From Umbelopsis ramanniana AG (Eukaryota; Mucoromycota; Umbelopsidomycetes; Umbelopsidales; Umbelopsidaceae): DNA of 64,000 bases. Location of the stretch: assembly GCF_025399195.1 (NCBI RefSeq), contig NW_026252101.1, positions 1 to 64,000 of the forward strand, read 5' to 3'. Position 1 is the stretch's first letter, and every line of letters begins with the position of its first letter. The notes beneath the pieces were generated by a model that did not search any database, was not told the DNA's origin, and saw only the letters and a program-made list of their open reading frames with translations. Both the position numbers and the translations under genes were made by a program. Below are positions 47,056 through 58,670 of the stretch, one piece after another.

Positions 47056-48121
47056 TTAGTCGGCTTTGGCATGACGTCTCCTAGGTAATAGAAATAAGGC
47101 GGTACCCATGAGGACATAGCGCGAGATAAACATATTGGCCATGGCAACGAAGTAGAGAAAGGGACGGTATAAGACACCTAGTTCAATCAGAAAACCGACT
47201 AGGTGAAAGGAAGGAATGTCAGTCGATGGCAGCGCATAGCACATGGGATAGAAGGAATAAACTTACTTGGCGGAGGAGTGAATATGTAGTTGATATTGAT
47301 TGTCGATTTGAGAGCCACGACATGGATCAATGGGGAATGATACAACCCATACAACATGAAGGCAAACATGGCGACTTTTGAGGATGCGGGCAAAACAAGG
47401 TATCGACCAGAGTAAACCATGTAAAAAGGTAAAATCAAGATGATAATGTGCTCTATTGCCAAGGAATGAGTATTTCTGTTCAACCTTCCATCACTCCACG
47501 AAGTTGCGAAAAACTCACCGGCAAAGAAATTGAACGTCTCCCCAATTAAGTAGTGGTCTCGCAGATCAGGGAACAGCAGGGCAGCGATGGTTCCCCAATA
47601 AGTGTGGAGATAAATATTGAATAACACGTGTGGTATAGGAGAAGATTTGTCGGGCCACGACATCACAAGGACCAACAAGATGGCGCTCATATGGCAGGGT
47701 TGTAGCATGAACAAGGTGGTCCCACGAATGAGTTTATGAATATAGGTAGTGGCCAACGAGATGACCAGGGCAGCAAACAAAGTCCGCTCGACCAGGCTGG
47801 CTTTTCTCGTTGGTGCAAAGTTAAACAATAGCTTGCGGTTGAGACCGGGACCAAAGGCAGCCAGGCCATAATAAGTGGTACCCAGCGCAAACACCAGAGA
47901 GAGGCATATCAATTCCAAACCATGCTGTGATGGAGGAACGTACCTGCATGAACCCATTGACATTAGTTTTTTCAACCTTTGGCCCCCATTCCGCTCCCCA
48001 TGAAGAACAATTACCATGACCCAACCACAGATTGAGACCAGTCAGTTTCTGTGGGCACACCTGGGGCGAACTCAGTCATCCAGTTGCCCAGCGCACTGTA
48101 ACCAGACCTCCACAAGTCCAT
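47056..48121 (-). CDS. TMEM164: TMEM164-like multi-pass membrane protein
   Basis: This is a fungal relative of human TMEM164, an ER membrane acyltransferase reported to build polyunsaturated ether phospholipids. The start is at 48121 (MDLWRSGYSALGNWMTEFA). The junction after VVGSW leads to YVPPSQHGLELICLSLVFAL. The family hallmark MLQPCHMSAILLVLVMSW is followed by LFNIYLHTYWGTIAALLFPD, ETFNFFAEHIIILILPFYMV, SGRYLVLPASSKVAMFAFML, YGLYHSPLIHVVALKSTINI and NYIFTPPP. It ends RRRHAKAD at 47056. The QPCH motif and the E-x-x-x-F-x-E-H block correspond to QPCH and EIYYIQH in the human protein. About six or seven membrane segments and at least three introns are visible. Confidence 0.8.
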
Positions 48122-48334
48122 ACTCTACAAAGTAAAGGAATGTAAAGGGCAACAGAAAGAAACGAACAAAGAAAGTTGTGAAAGCGTTTTTCCCCCATTT
48201 TTTTTTATAATTCAACCCCCCTCCTCAGGTCCCAATTTTTTTTTTTTTTTTCTAGTTGGTTTCACTCCAATTAACCAACCACAAATCTTGTAGGAGAGAC
48301 ATCTTTTGCCACGGCTGCCCTATAACGGGTAATC
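48122..48334. other. short promoter interval
   Basis: This is upstream sequence of TMEM164 with a T tract at 48237-48253. Nothing else is seen. Confidence 0.4.
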
Positions 48335-48769
48335 ATGGTATGGTCTGATTGGCAGACAATAAAAGCTCCTTATGCGGCCCTATGGTGGGCCGTCGTCATC
48401 GCTTCCATGGTCTATACAGAAGGTATTCTAGCCTTACTTTTAGAAAGAGCATGGCCTAGAGGGCATGTTGGACGTGAACAGCTATGGAGGGGTACTCTGC
48501 GTCTCTTCAACCAACGAATAGGGTGTGGTCAAGCGATGACATGTGGGGGGTTCGTCGACGCGTGGAACAGCGAAAATTTTGTGCAAGGGTTATGCGTCAT
48601 ACAGAAAATCCCAACGGGAAACAGGCAAAAATACGATGTGAACCTGTGTTTTATGAAAAATCCAACAACTTGTGAGGGAGGTGTACTGTTCTATAAACTC
48701 TGGAAGCGGGTCTTTGGGGATGAACAAACCAAATTCATATTTGAAATAAAAAAGGAAAAGGTGAGATAA
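48335..48769 (+). CDS. doubtful ORF with an N-terminal hydrophobic segment
   Basis: This is an open frame of 144 codons starting MVWSDWQTIKAPYAALWWAV, with one predicted membrane helix (ALWWAVVIASMVYTEGILAL). The remainder is not like any family I know, and codon use after about residue 55 is poor. It may be only the first exon of a small membrane protein, or chance. It lies between the TMEM164 promoter and the 3' end of the NDT80-like gene. Confidence 0.25.
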   Translation: MVWSDWQTIKAPYAALWWAVVIASMVYTEGILALLLERAWPRGHVGREQLWRGTLRLFNQRIGCGQAMTCGGFVDAWNSENFVQGLCVIQKIPTGNRQKYDVNLCFMKNPTTCEGGVLFYKLWKRVFGDEQTKFIFEIKKEKVR

Positions 48770-48952
48770 AGAAAAAATGGCTCATACAGTTTTCGTGTTG
48801 GAGATGAAAAAACAAAAGCAAAAAAAATTTACCAACTGTAAAGGAGTGGAATGGGGGCGGGGGCGCGTAAGTCTTGGGAAAAACAAGTACAACAAACAGA
48901 ATACAACAACAAAAAAAAATACATGATCAACATGACGGAGGGAAGGGGGACT

Positions 48953-50774
48953 TTACTGCAAGGGATGCACCAGGCCATCACGATGTTCACTAGGATGATG
49001 TTCAGTCCAAGATTGGTCAGGACGATACTGCCAACGGTTCATTGAAGGAATGTCTTCTTCAACGGGTGTATAGGATATAGCATTTGGCTTTGGATAAGGG
49101 GGGTTCATGGTAGGCACCATGCCGTATTGATACATGCGATCATCTGAAGGAGGTGGGGACGATATGCTAGAGACATAAGAAGATGAAAGGCTATTCGTTG
49201 AGTTGGTGCGATGACGGTCCCAGCCGTCGTTGTTGATGTGAATGTTAAGGCCCAATGGAGGTCGTTGGCCAGGGTAAGGGTTGGTAGGCTTCTCCACGTC
49301 AGGTTGGGCTGCATTACGGGCTAAATGCATATCAGGTGATGACAATTCGGGTGAAGAGGCGTTACCATCATGAGGCAGGTAACGACCCGAGGGGGGGTAT
49401 TGAGCCATGGCAGGGGACATGGCAGGGTTATAACCAGTATCGCCGTCATGGTGTTGACGCGGTGGAGGGTGCATCATCATGATGGAATGGGGTGCCGATG
49501 GGGGAGGCATGTCCGTGATGGGAGCGGACCCGTAATGTGGAGGGAAGGTTGTATAAGGTGAATAAGGGTATCCATAGTCAGGCATGTTGGGAGGGGATTT
49601 TGAAAAGCTACGATCATCCGAAGGGGAACTTGGTAGGCTCTTAACACGACGTTGTCCTTTGTCAGTATAGTGTCCGGGACTTCTGCCACGTACCACCACA
49701 GGAAGGGATTTGCACACGGCCACGCGATGGATGCTGCTATCCGAGCAGCGAGCAAAGACTTCAACATTGAGATGGAAATATTGTTGGGTAGCACGACGTT
49801 TACCATTGTTAGCGGTGGCTGTCTTGAACTGAAGGCGCTCGAACATTGCTAGTCCATGTTGAGGGCCTTCTGTGCGCACTGGCTTGAGCGGTGGTGTAAC
49901 CTGAGGACCCTTATCACGTTTCGCAGTATGCTGTACAAGATCGATGTATTTTCCACTCGAGGCTGCCTCAGCTGACACCCCAAATAAGAACTCTTCTACG
50001 GTGTAGGTTTGTCCATCGATACCCAACAAAATGGGTAATTCAGGCTCATACATATCTCCTTGTTTGGTAGCTTGCAGAGACAGGGTGGCGCTTACTTGGA
50101 AGTAATTACGGCGGTAACAGGTCCAGTCACCATTGGTAATAAAGAAACCTTTGTCAATCTTGGCGTGAATCTGAAGGTCATATCTGTAAAGGGGAATAAG
50201 TTTAGCGGGATTGCGGCATACTAAAATTGGAGGATGGGCCATTTTTTTTTTCCAAGGTTTGCGTGGGTGGGAATAGGCGTTATCCAATATAAATTTTTGG
50301 GGGGGGGGGAGGAGGGATTTCAAATGGGGTGGAAGCTTACCCAGTGGTGCGCTGCAAGTTGTAAAGACTATGATATTGGTGCGTCTTGGGCGAAAAGAAG
50401 CGATCCTTCTCTTCAATAGGTGACGGTGGTAAATCTTTGGTCGTGCCATGTCCAATATACTCCCAAGCGGGTGTTTCCGACTGCGCACTGCTGTACCTAA
50501 AGCGAAGCGGAGATTCAAAGGATCAGCATCAGTTTGAGGTTAGATGCGGATGAGGGCGCCTAAAAACGGCAAAAATTGATAGCGTTTGGGACATTCAAAA
50601 TCCATTACTTACGAGTTCATGGTGGTGCCAAGAGGTGTGTTCGGGGGGCGAATCATGTCAGCATGTCTAGATGGATGGCAACATGTTGAGATTGGGATGA
50701 TCAGTCATTCACCGGGGCTATGCAACTTACCCCTGATATGATTCGTAGTCGTCTTTCGGGGTCCACTTATGCAT
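48953..50774 (-). CDS. NDT80/PhoG-like DNA-binding transcription factor
   Basis: This is a fungal transcription factor with the Ig-fold NDT80/PhoG DNA-binding domain (Ndt80, Vib-1, XprG relatives, which control meiosis, nutrient starvation or conidiation). The start is at 50774 (MHKWTPKDDYESYQG). Small exons add HADMIRPPNTPLGTTMNS, then YSSAQSETPAWEYIGHG and RFFSPKTHQYHSLYNLQRTT before the main exon. The domain shows YDLQIHAKIDKGFFITNGDW, TCYRRNYFQVSATLSL, LVQHTAKRDKGPQVTPPLKP, MFERLQFKTATANNGKRRAT, QQYFHLNVEVFARC and VVVRGRSPGHY. A long disordered Pro/Ser/His-rich tail follows, ending DGLVHPLQ. The upstream region has a (GA)n tract. Confidence 0.88.
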
Positions 50775-51350
50775 TCGAATATGATTTCTCTCTTTCAGAT
50801 ATAATAGATGTGGTCGTGCAAAAAGAAGCTCGGTCGGGGTAATGAAGGAAAGAAGGCAGAGAGAGAGAGAGAGAGAGAAGGAAAGGAGAAAGTCAGCCCC
50901 GAAGTGATCTCGATGAAAGTTTTTTTTTACGGTTGCAGTGCAATAATTCGAATAGGGAGCTTTACCGCGTGGTGCTCTCTTTTTTTTTTATAATTTATTT
51001 TTCCTTTGGTTCATGGGAATCTCGGTACGATAAATCTTCTTTTTTTTTATTTTTTTCATCGGACCATTTCTTCTTCAGTTGAAAGGAAGAAAGAGAGAGA
51101 TTTTGAAAGACAGAGGTAGCACTCAAGATCCATTGTGTATGATAGTTGTGTCTATCTGTGTGATGGTGATCCATTCCAAGCATCGTCTGTGCTATGGGCC
51201 ATCATTTTGCCGTCGAGTCACCCACTTCCCAGCGCACATGGGAAGGGCGCGGTGTTAAGGACAGAGCCTGACCGCGCCATCAATATCCAAAATTACCATT
51301 TTGGAGAAAATCTAAAATTTTTTATTTTCATTCCTCTCTTTGGGTTCATC
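50775..51350. other. divergent intergenic region with a GA tract
   Basis: This lies between the NDT80-like gene and the RnpA-like gene. It holds a (GA)n simple repeat and several T tracts. An upstream in-frame extension of the RnpA ORF exists but is not protein-like. Confidence 0.5.
50858..50879 (+). repeat. (GA)n simple repeat
   Basis: About eleven GA dinucleotides occur in the 5' region of the NDT80-like gene. Confidence 0.85.
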
Positions 51351-51930
51351 ATGCTGACTCAAACGGCAAAGTCCATATTCAAAAAGATAGAGCCACTGGA
51401 TGGCATGAGCATCCGTCACGCATTTACATCGCGCATGGCCATTCGCGTCCATACTCCCGCTTTCTCCCTTAATGTGTTGACATGGCCGACGCATTCTGCT
51501 CCCCCTCTCACCAAAGCTTCCCACCAACCCGTGCTACATTATCGTGCTAGCGTTATCACTGGTAAAAAGGCGCTGGGCAAATCTGCCGTCGCGCGTAATC
51601 GTGCTAGAAGGCGGATTTTATCGGCTGCTCAACATAGCTTTCCAGACGGTGCCATCCCAGGTAAGTTTGCGAACTTTATCGTAGTGTGGGAGTGAACCAC
51701 CGCCAATAAGTGGATATAATATTAGGTGTTTAATAGCGTAATAAAACTTTTTTTTTTCTTTTATCTGTTCGATCTCAGGCAATGATTATCTGTTTTTTGC
51801 TCAACCCGAAGCTGTCAATGTACCATGGTCAACGTTAATGGCTCACATGAAGAATGCTCTAGAACAAGTGGCACGAAGATCGCAGATGAAAAGCAGCACC
51901 AAAGACATAAAGAAAGAAAATGCCCATTGA
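51351..51930 (+). CDS. RnpA-like protein (bacterial-type RNase P protein subunit fold)
   Basis: Exons are 51351-51660 and 51779-51930, giving 153 aa. The N-terminus MLTQTAKSIFKKIEPLDGMS looks mitochondrial. The C-terminal half carries the RnpA signature: KKALGKSAVARNRARRRILS (in bacteria, 'GKAVVRNRIKRRLRE'), then DYLFFAQPEAVNVPW (bacterial 'DYVFIARP'), and a final helix MAHMKNALEQVARR. In bacteria this protein helps the catalytic RNA of RNase P cut tRNA leaders. Many fungal mitochondrial genomes, including zygomycete ones, encode an RNase P RNA, so a nuclear RnpA-like partner is plausible. It might instead be a mitoribosome-associated relative. A second ATG at 51411 (MSIRHAFTSRMAI) is an alternative start. 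Confidence 0.7.
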
Positions 51931-52070
51931 CCCCAAAAAATTGCTGGGATGGATTTTTTATATTTTTGAGGCACCGTGTCACGCAGACTTGACCTCAAGC
52001 AGGCTGGTGTGCCTTGATCTTTTCCCTTTGGCTCTCCCTCTTTTTACCCCCAGCCTACCTTTACTCGTAG

Positions 52071-53642
52071 ATGAAAGACCTCATCGCGGTGGACCTTATC
52101 ATTCCACCATCGGTGCAGTTTTTTGGTCCAAAACCCAACTCTTCTCATTCCACTCATCCGCGACGACAAAAGATAAGAGGCAAACTGAGACTTGTATGTA
52201 GTAAACCCATTCGACTACGACAAATCGAAATCAAATTCAAAGGAGAGGCCAGACTCAATTGGCGTGACCCCCAAAAAGGTCCACATTCCCTCACAGCTGA
52301 AAAATTGGATGCTGTAAAGCTACTTCGGAAGACGCGACAGTCGTTATTGGAAGATGCCACATTACCAGCTGGAGTGACAGAACTTGGCTTTGAAATACCC
52401 ATATCTGGATGGTTATGCCAGACGTTTAAATCCAATTTCTTGACCATTTCTTTTCTAGTCATGGCCAAACTGACGCCCACTGGAAAACTAGCCTCCCCCA
52501 TTCGAAGCGAAAAAGAATTGGTCATCAATAAGACATTGATCCCGAAAGACGTTGCCTGTGGTCATGTACCTGGATTTATTGTTCCAAGGACTCAAATGAA
52601 AGGCGAACGTCCAGATGTTCTCAAATGGAAGTTTCAAGTTCCCAAATGGGCTTATCTAGATAACGAGATCCAGTTTGAAGGTACCTTTTCACAAGGTCTA
52701 GGAGGCCAATGCACCATTAACAAGGTCGAGGTTGATGTTGTACAAGAAGAGGTCTACCGAAGTGACACAAAGTAAGCTTCTTAACATTGGTAGGGCAAAG
52801 AAAAACGTGAAGATTAACCTGTCAACATTAGATGTTGTCCAGAACAATGGCAAATTGACAACAGCGACTTTTGGGTCAACGATGTCACCTCTTGGTTCTT
52901 TCCAAATCATGCCTTACCGAAACGCCATTTAGTTTCCTCTTATACCAGCCCTTCTGTATATCTTCATCCTCCTATGGAAACCTCTATACCATTTACATTT
53001 CCGCTAACATCACCAGCCCCAGGCAATGCATTCTCATCATCATCCCTCTTACCGACCTCCTCCATGCCTAGACTTCGCCGTGTTCAATCTGCTCCCATGA
53101 AGACTTTGGCTTCATCATCACATCCACCCCTCAATCATGTCAACGATGCCATTTCTCAGATCGGCTTTTCACGGATTCAAACACTTTGCAGTAAAGGTGT
53201 GTTTCACGAAACAATGGACTCCCCTTTTCTACGTGTACGACAATACATTCGCGTGGTTGTGCATGTTACCTACCTAGGCAAGTCATACCCTATTTGCATT
53301 GGTTTACCTTTTGCTATCACACGAGCCATCAAAGCACAACCTGATGAAACGGCCGAAGGATTACCAACTTACCAAAGCTTGGCCAGAGACGCTGAGCGCC
53401 TACCTGATTATACCACCAATACCGCTGTGCCTGACTATGAGGAAGATCCGAGTGATGGGGAACAGCAGCAACGAGAGCGATCGTCACGTCGCCGCCGACG
53501 TCGACATGGTCCGGACATTGACGAATTAGCATGCGAAATTGGAGACTTATCTGTTGGCCGAGCACGAGCGCGGACCAAGTCAAAGTCCAGTCAGGCGATG
53601 GCCGTTGAACGACGCATGGATGATTTCCTTGTGATGACATGA
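52071..53642 (+). CDS. arrestin-domain protein
   Basis: This is an alpha-arrestin-like trafficking adaptor. Exons are 52071-52771 and 52832-53642, giving 503 aa. The N-terminal arrestin sandwich has PSVQFFGPKPNSS, KIRGKLRLVCSKPIRLRQIE, IKFKGEARLNWRD and TLPAGVTELGFEIPI. A C-terminal sandwich follows, with LKWKFQVPKWAYLDNEIQFE and, after the intron, QIDNSDFWVNDVTSWFFPNH and RQYIRVVVHVTYLGKSYPIC with GLPFAITRA. A disordered tail carries LPTY, LPDY and VPDY motifs, variants of the PPxY sequence bound by NEDD4/Rsp5 WW domains, plus a run of arginines. The family links ubiquitin ligases to membrane transporters for endocytosis. The intron phase was decided by frame continuity across the stop at the donor. 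Confidence 0.8.
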
Positions 53643-53907
53643 TTGGCAGCCAGCCATGCTTAATTATAATTTTTTTTTCTTTTAATTCCCTTCAACTGTT
53701 ACCTTTTTGTCACCTTGCCATCCTTCCCCTTGCCTCCATCTCCTTTTTTATTTGAGTGTTCCTGTCATCTCATAACCCACTGCATCATTACGTTTTCTTT
53801 TCTAAACTGAACATCATTTTCTCTTATCCAATCCTTTCTTCTTGTGAAAGTTTTTGTCCCAAAGTCTTTTTTTACTCATTTCAATTTTTTTTGTAAGTTT
53901 CTCATAT

Positions 53908-54531
53908 ATGCATGTTCTGTTGCCTAGTAAACGAAATGATCCTGCCGCACGGCCTCCATTGGATAGTCATCATACCGATCCACCACCACGACGGTTCTCG
54001 TTAGGGATCATTAGCTTGAGTGAGCGATGGAGTGCCCGTCGATCGTCGGTTATCACCACGACAAGCACAGGTGTATCAGTGCTTCAAGGAGGTAGAGAAC
54101 ACGAGGAGGGAGGGAGCAGCTATAAGCCGGCAACTCCGCCTTCCTCATTACGGAACCAATTTAGAAAGTTTTACACTTCATCTGTCACCACCCTATCCAC
54201 CAGCTCCATCCCATCCCACAACAATGAAAGCTTAGCAACGAGTCGTAGCAGCCAAGAAAAAAGCATAGTGCCGGCAAAGAACCAAGTGCATGCCAATTGG
54301 CAACCGGGTCTTCCCGATGAACCTATCCATATGGATTGCCCCCATTGTCATATTCAAGTCCGGTCTGTCACCGGCGTCGTGAACGGTCGCCTTGTATGGG
54401 TCACCAGTTTTGTCCTATTCCTCTCCACCATTGTCCTTGCCTGTGTGCCATGTTGCATTCCCTGGCTTAAGGATGTACAGCATACATGCCCAGAGTGCCA
54501 TACTATCCTCGGTCGATATCGACGATGGTGA
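53908..54531 (+). CDS. LITAF-domain membrane-associated protein
   Basis: This is a LITAF (LPS-induced TNF factor) domain protein, 207 aa, on one exon. The start is taken at ATG 53908 (MHVLLPSKRNDPAARPP), because the open frame upstream has no ATG. The N-terminal 130 residues are disordered and Ser/Thr-rich. The C-terminal domain is complete: first knuckle MDCPHCHIQVRSVTG, a hydrophobic stretch VWVTSFVLFLSTIVLACVPC that dips into the membrane, and second knuckle HTCPECHTILGRYRRW. The C-x2-C and H-x-C-x2-C cysteines bind one zinc. Family members sit on endosome/lysosome membranes and recruit ubiquitin ligases. It lies 265 nt downstream of the arrestin gene on the same strand. Confidence 0.87.
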   Translation: MHVLLPSKRNDPAARPPLDSHHTDPPPRRFSLGIISLSERWSARRSSVITTTSTGVSVLQGGREHEEGGSSYKPATPPSSLRNQFRKFYTSSVTTLSTSSIPSHNNESLATSRSSQEKSIVPAKNQVHANWQPGLPDEPIHMDCPHCHIQVRSVTGVVNGRLVWVTSFVLFLSTIVLACVPCCIPWLKDVQHTCPECHTILGRYRRW

Positions 54532-54854
54532 AAATAATAAACGCCTTCGTCACACAAACAATTCATTATACCAACCCGCATTGTTGCATCGATAGAAAGG
54601 ATTTTCTCTTCTTTAATATATGGATTGTTTAGTGTGCATTTTTCAATGAAGAAAAATAAAAAAAGTAATATTCGAACAATAGTAATGATAAGAATAATGC
54701 ATCATTTCAGATGAGACGTAAAGCAATCAAAACAAGCAAACCAAAAAACATTGACAAATGTACAAAAAGGATGATAAAGTTAGGCAAAGGGTAAAGGAAA
54801 TTATGATGCAGGGGAGAATTAGCATTTTTTGTATATAAATAAAGGAAAACCCAA
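54532..54854. other. convergent intergenic region
   Basis: This is the 3' flank of the LITAF and RhoGAP genes. Nothing is seen. Confidence 0.6.
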
Positions 54855-57800
54855 TCATGATCGTAGGCCGCCCGGCGTGGTAGCGCTTGGGCTAGGATGT
54901 GAGAGTCGATTGTCGTTGACAAGGCTTGGTAAATTAACCTGAGTTCGTAAAGAGGAAGGAGATTGACTGTGAGGTACAGCATCACGCTGACGACTCAAAG
55001 AATGAGATCGATATGGCAGGGGGCTTAAGAGACCCAGCTGACCTGCAGGTTGTTCAGGTTCGTAACGATGCTGTCGTGGGTAGAGAGGGTATTCGGGAGG
55101 AGGCCGATGGTATGGGTCGTGCTGGTTGCTATTTGCGTCTGCTGCGAATTCGTTCGTCTCCTGCTGCTTTCTTCCCTTCATAATAGCCTCTAATTTGGGC
55201 ATGAAATCTTTGCTCGTCATGTTAGCCGTATCCTCCAATAACATTGGGTCATGTAGAAGTTGAGCAATGTCGTCGGGAACAAAACAAAAACTGTCTTCGT
55301 ATTTTAGCATCATCTCAAACGCGCTGATAGCCATAAATGACTCGTCCTTGGCTGGATCTTTACTTTTAGAGTACAGAACATTAGGCGCGATAACTGTTGC
55401 AAGATTGGTGAGGTCCATCATACTTCCCATCTTGCCATCCACATGGGCAAACGTTGCTGTCCATCTTAGAAAGTGCAATAGAACCTCTACGGTATCTCGG
55501 TTCACCTTTGGCATCATGCATAGCGCCAAGTGCAAGACGCGCCTTCTTTCCGCTTCCGACTCTAGCTCTAATATAAGGTTGTGAGTGGAAGCCCTTTTTT
55601 TATAAAATCCACTCATGCACATAGAAACTTACTTTGTGAAAAGATGATGAGGCGGTGTAATTTAAATGTGAGAAGCGGTTCAGGCATTTCGCGCAAGAAC
55701 TTTTTAAGCAGCGCGGCCACCTGAATGGGGTTTTCATCTGCCAGCATAGCTTCACTTGGATCTCGATCGATGATTTCACTCAATTCCTTCAGTCTGCGGA
55801 TATTACCATTCTTACGAAAGACACCTTCCACTGACATGTCTATAAAATATATAAAGTAGATGGATGGTGAAAAGCAAAATAAGAAGATGGAGCATTAACA
55901 AGAGTCAAAACGAACACCACTTCGAAAGGATGATCACTTACCCATTTGCCGCATGGCAAGAATGGAATCCTCTATAAACGTAGGTATCCGTACTGGGGAA
56001 GGACCAGCACCAATGATGGAATCCGCTCCGTTTCGCTCCACCAAAGCTTCAAAAGGTACACCAAATGTCCCCATCTCCTTGACTCGATTCTTGTTTCCTT
56101 GCTTGAACGATGTCATGAACTTGTCCCATAACGAAGCCTTTTTGGATTCAATCATGTCCAACAGCTCCTCCATGGTGAAAACATCCTTGACGTGTGGCTC
56201 AATCTTCACCACCGCAATATGTCTCACAATAAGATGTTGGAGAGCCGACAAGTCTGAGAAAAAGATACCACGTTGGTAGTCTCCTGTACGAGCAGCAATA
56301 TGGGGTATATCGTCCAAAGTGATAGCGGCTTCATTCCCCAAACTGTGCATATCCGCTAGAGTTTGCGTTTCTGGTATCTCTTCCTGTTCGTCATTAGAGA
56401 CTGGAAGGGGTGGCAGTTCCTTCAATGAAGTAGTTGAACTCGTGCCACTCGGTATCTTTGGAATGGGTAATGGGGCAGTCGGTGCGAATAGATTTCGACT
56501 TTCAACAATAACCGATTTTCGCGTTGCTTTGTGGGATTGTGACAATTTGCGATCCATATGCGTAGACTTCATGCGTTTAATATCCGTCAGCTTGGCGGGT
56601 TTAAAGAGCTTTTCATCTCCGGTATAGGACTGTACTCTAGCATCGCCACGTAAAGGATTTCGAAGCTTGGATTTTTTACCGTCTGTCTTATCTTTTCTTG
56701 AGCTTGGTGAAGGTGAGGGAGCTTCTGTATTACCGAGGAATTAATATGAGCTATCATGACGTCCCACAAAGGTGGATCCCGTGTAACACTGCGTCTCATA
56801 CCTGGTAATTTCAACAGACTATACAAGCGGCCAAGAGCTACACTCAGTAGGAATGAATATTGTTGTAATCGAGTGACATATTCAAAGCCTTGGATCAACT
56901 TTTCAGCCCCATGATTGGCGCACTGAAAACAGACCACAGAAACTGACGGTGGGTGAAATAACGCCGCATTATAGTCATCCTTTAATGAGCGCTTGCACTG
57001 CCGGCAGTGGAAACATCGCAGATGCCATCGAAACCGTGCATACCGGATGCAAGGCTCTTCCAAAGTGATTTTACAAGTTTGGCAAAGATCAGACGTCAAC
57101 TCTGAATCCGGAATGTTCATCATATGTTTTGCGTCCTGACTGGACAAGCGCATGAGCTGTTCCAAAAAGTCAGATGTCGCGGTCTTACAATTCCATTGAT
57201 TCTCCTAGATCAGGATAGAACACGGTTGAATAACCCAGTTTCATCACCCAGCACGATAAAATAGGAGGTACATACCAGTCGCAAGGCGCTGGTCAAAGTT
57301 ACACGTATTAAAACTTTGAGATAATGCGCTAAGCCGGTGACGGACGAAAGTAGCTCTTCACCAACACCCGTCTGCGGTTGTCTCGCCATGTCTTGGGAAT
57401 GTGATAAGAGAGAAAAGAAATTTACAATCTTTTTGCAAAGCATTTTAGCTTCGCGTTTGTAGCGGAGTGCTGAAAGGGAGAGGGTGTTATTTTCAAATTT
57501 GGCAAGCGATATGCGTTGATCCTAGACAACCTGATGACTTACTTTCATCTCCAAATTCAATATATCGCGCTTCAATCGAATCAATACAGTCGAACAAAAT
57601 GCCAACTTGCACTATAAACCTTTCTGAAAGTTTGGCACTATCCATATAGGCACCATTCGAAACATGCATTAGCATATCTGAGATACATGCCGCCGATGAT
57701 TCTAGTAAATTGCAGAGAGTTAAAAGGAATGTTGATGGTGCTGATGGATAGAAAATGAAGAAATTATGCTACCTTCGAATGCTGAAAGCACAGTCCAAAT

Positions 57801-58670
57801 TTGATACACTTTCTGCTCTGTAGTTTGCTGAATGTCCAATAGATCGTTTGTGTCTTGAGGATTGGGTTCTGTAGGAGGAATACGGTTTACATGTGTGTTG
57901 TGGTGGCGTACGTGAAGTGGATGGCTATGTGTACCTTGTGATATCCTATTATCGTCGTCATCCAAAAACGGTTGCGAAATCTTAACGTTCCAGTACTGTC
58001 AATGCGAATTGAAGAAGCACCGAAATGATTTAGTAGAACGTTACGATTCATCGCCAATAAGCGGACACCGTACCTTGTTGATCATGTAGCACTCTGGATG
58101 CCAAAATTCGTCCACGCTATTGCGGTTGATTTCGACAAATTGTTTGAGAATAGCGACTTTGCAGCCAGAACATTTGACTGCATAATTTACAGAATAATGA
58201 TAATGACAATACACCTTCCCTTCATGCTCGTAATAAGAATCTTCAGGACTGAAAACAATACTACACATTGAGCATGTAAAGTGTTCCACATGGTACTTCT
58301 TGTCCAATGCACTGATGTAAGCGCCACGCAAAGCCTCTCCGCAGTTTTCACACACCAGATTCAAGCGTCGAAAGTAATCTCGTTCGCATAAAGGTAATAT
58401 CTTTCCGGATTCGACAGTGGTTGGAAAAAACTTGGATGCCACTACCTTACCGCAATCCTATTGAAAGACATTTAGTGTTTGGAACTCCAGTTATGGTTCA
58501 GATGCAAGGTATTCATAGCTTACAAGGCATGTAAAGCAATCAAGGTGAAACACGCCCTGAAGGGCACGAACGAGCTGGCCCTTCAGTGGGAGTTGACATC
58601 GAGAACATAGAGCTTGGGCATGGTTTGGCGGCTGAGGAAACTGATCCGCCAATGCCGTTTCGGCTGTCAT
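54855..58670 (-). CDS. LRG1: LIM-domain RhoGAP (LRG1-like)
   Basis: This is a GTPase-activating protein for Rho1-type GTPases, acting in cell-wall and polarity control. The start is at 58670 (MTAETALADQFPQPPNHA). LIM modules are, in order, CSRCQLPLKGQLVRAL with HLDCFTC; CENCGEALRGAYISALDKK with HFTCSMC and VYCHYHY; CSGCKVAILKQFVEI with FWHPECYM; and farther on CQTCKITLEEPCIRYARF with CFHCRQCKRSL. The RhoGAP domain is in the C-terminal third: GVPFEALVERNG, SVEGVFRKNGNIRRLKEL (arginine finger in GVFRKNG), IQVAALLKKFLREMPEPLL, RWTATFAHVDGKMGSMMDLT and NLATVIAPNVLYSK. A Pro/Ser-rich tail ends TTPGGLRS. About a dozen introns are present, and the full protein is roughly 1,000 aa. The LIM-LIM-LIM...RhoGAP order matches Lrg1 rather than Rga1. 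Confidence 0.88.
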
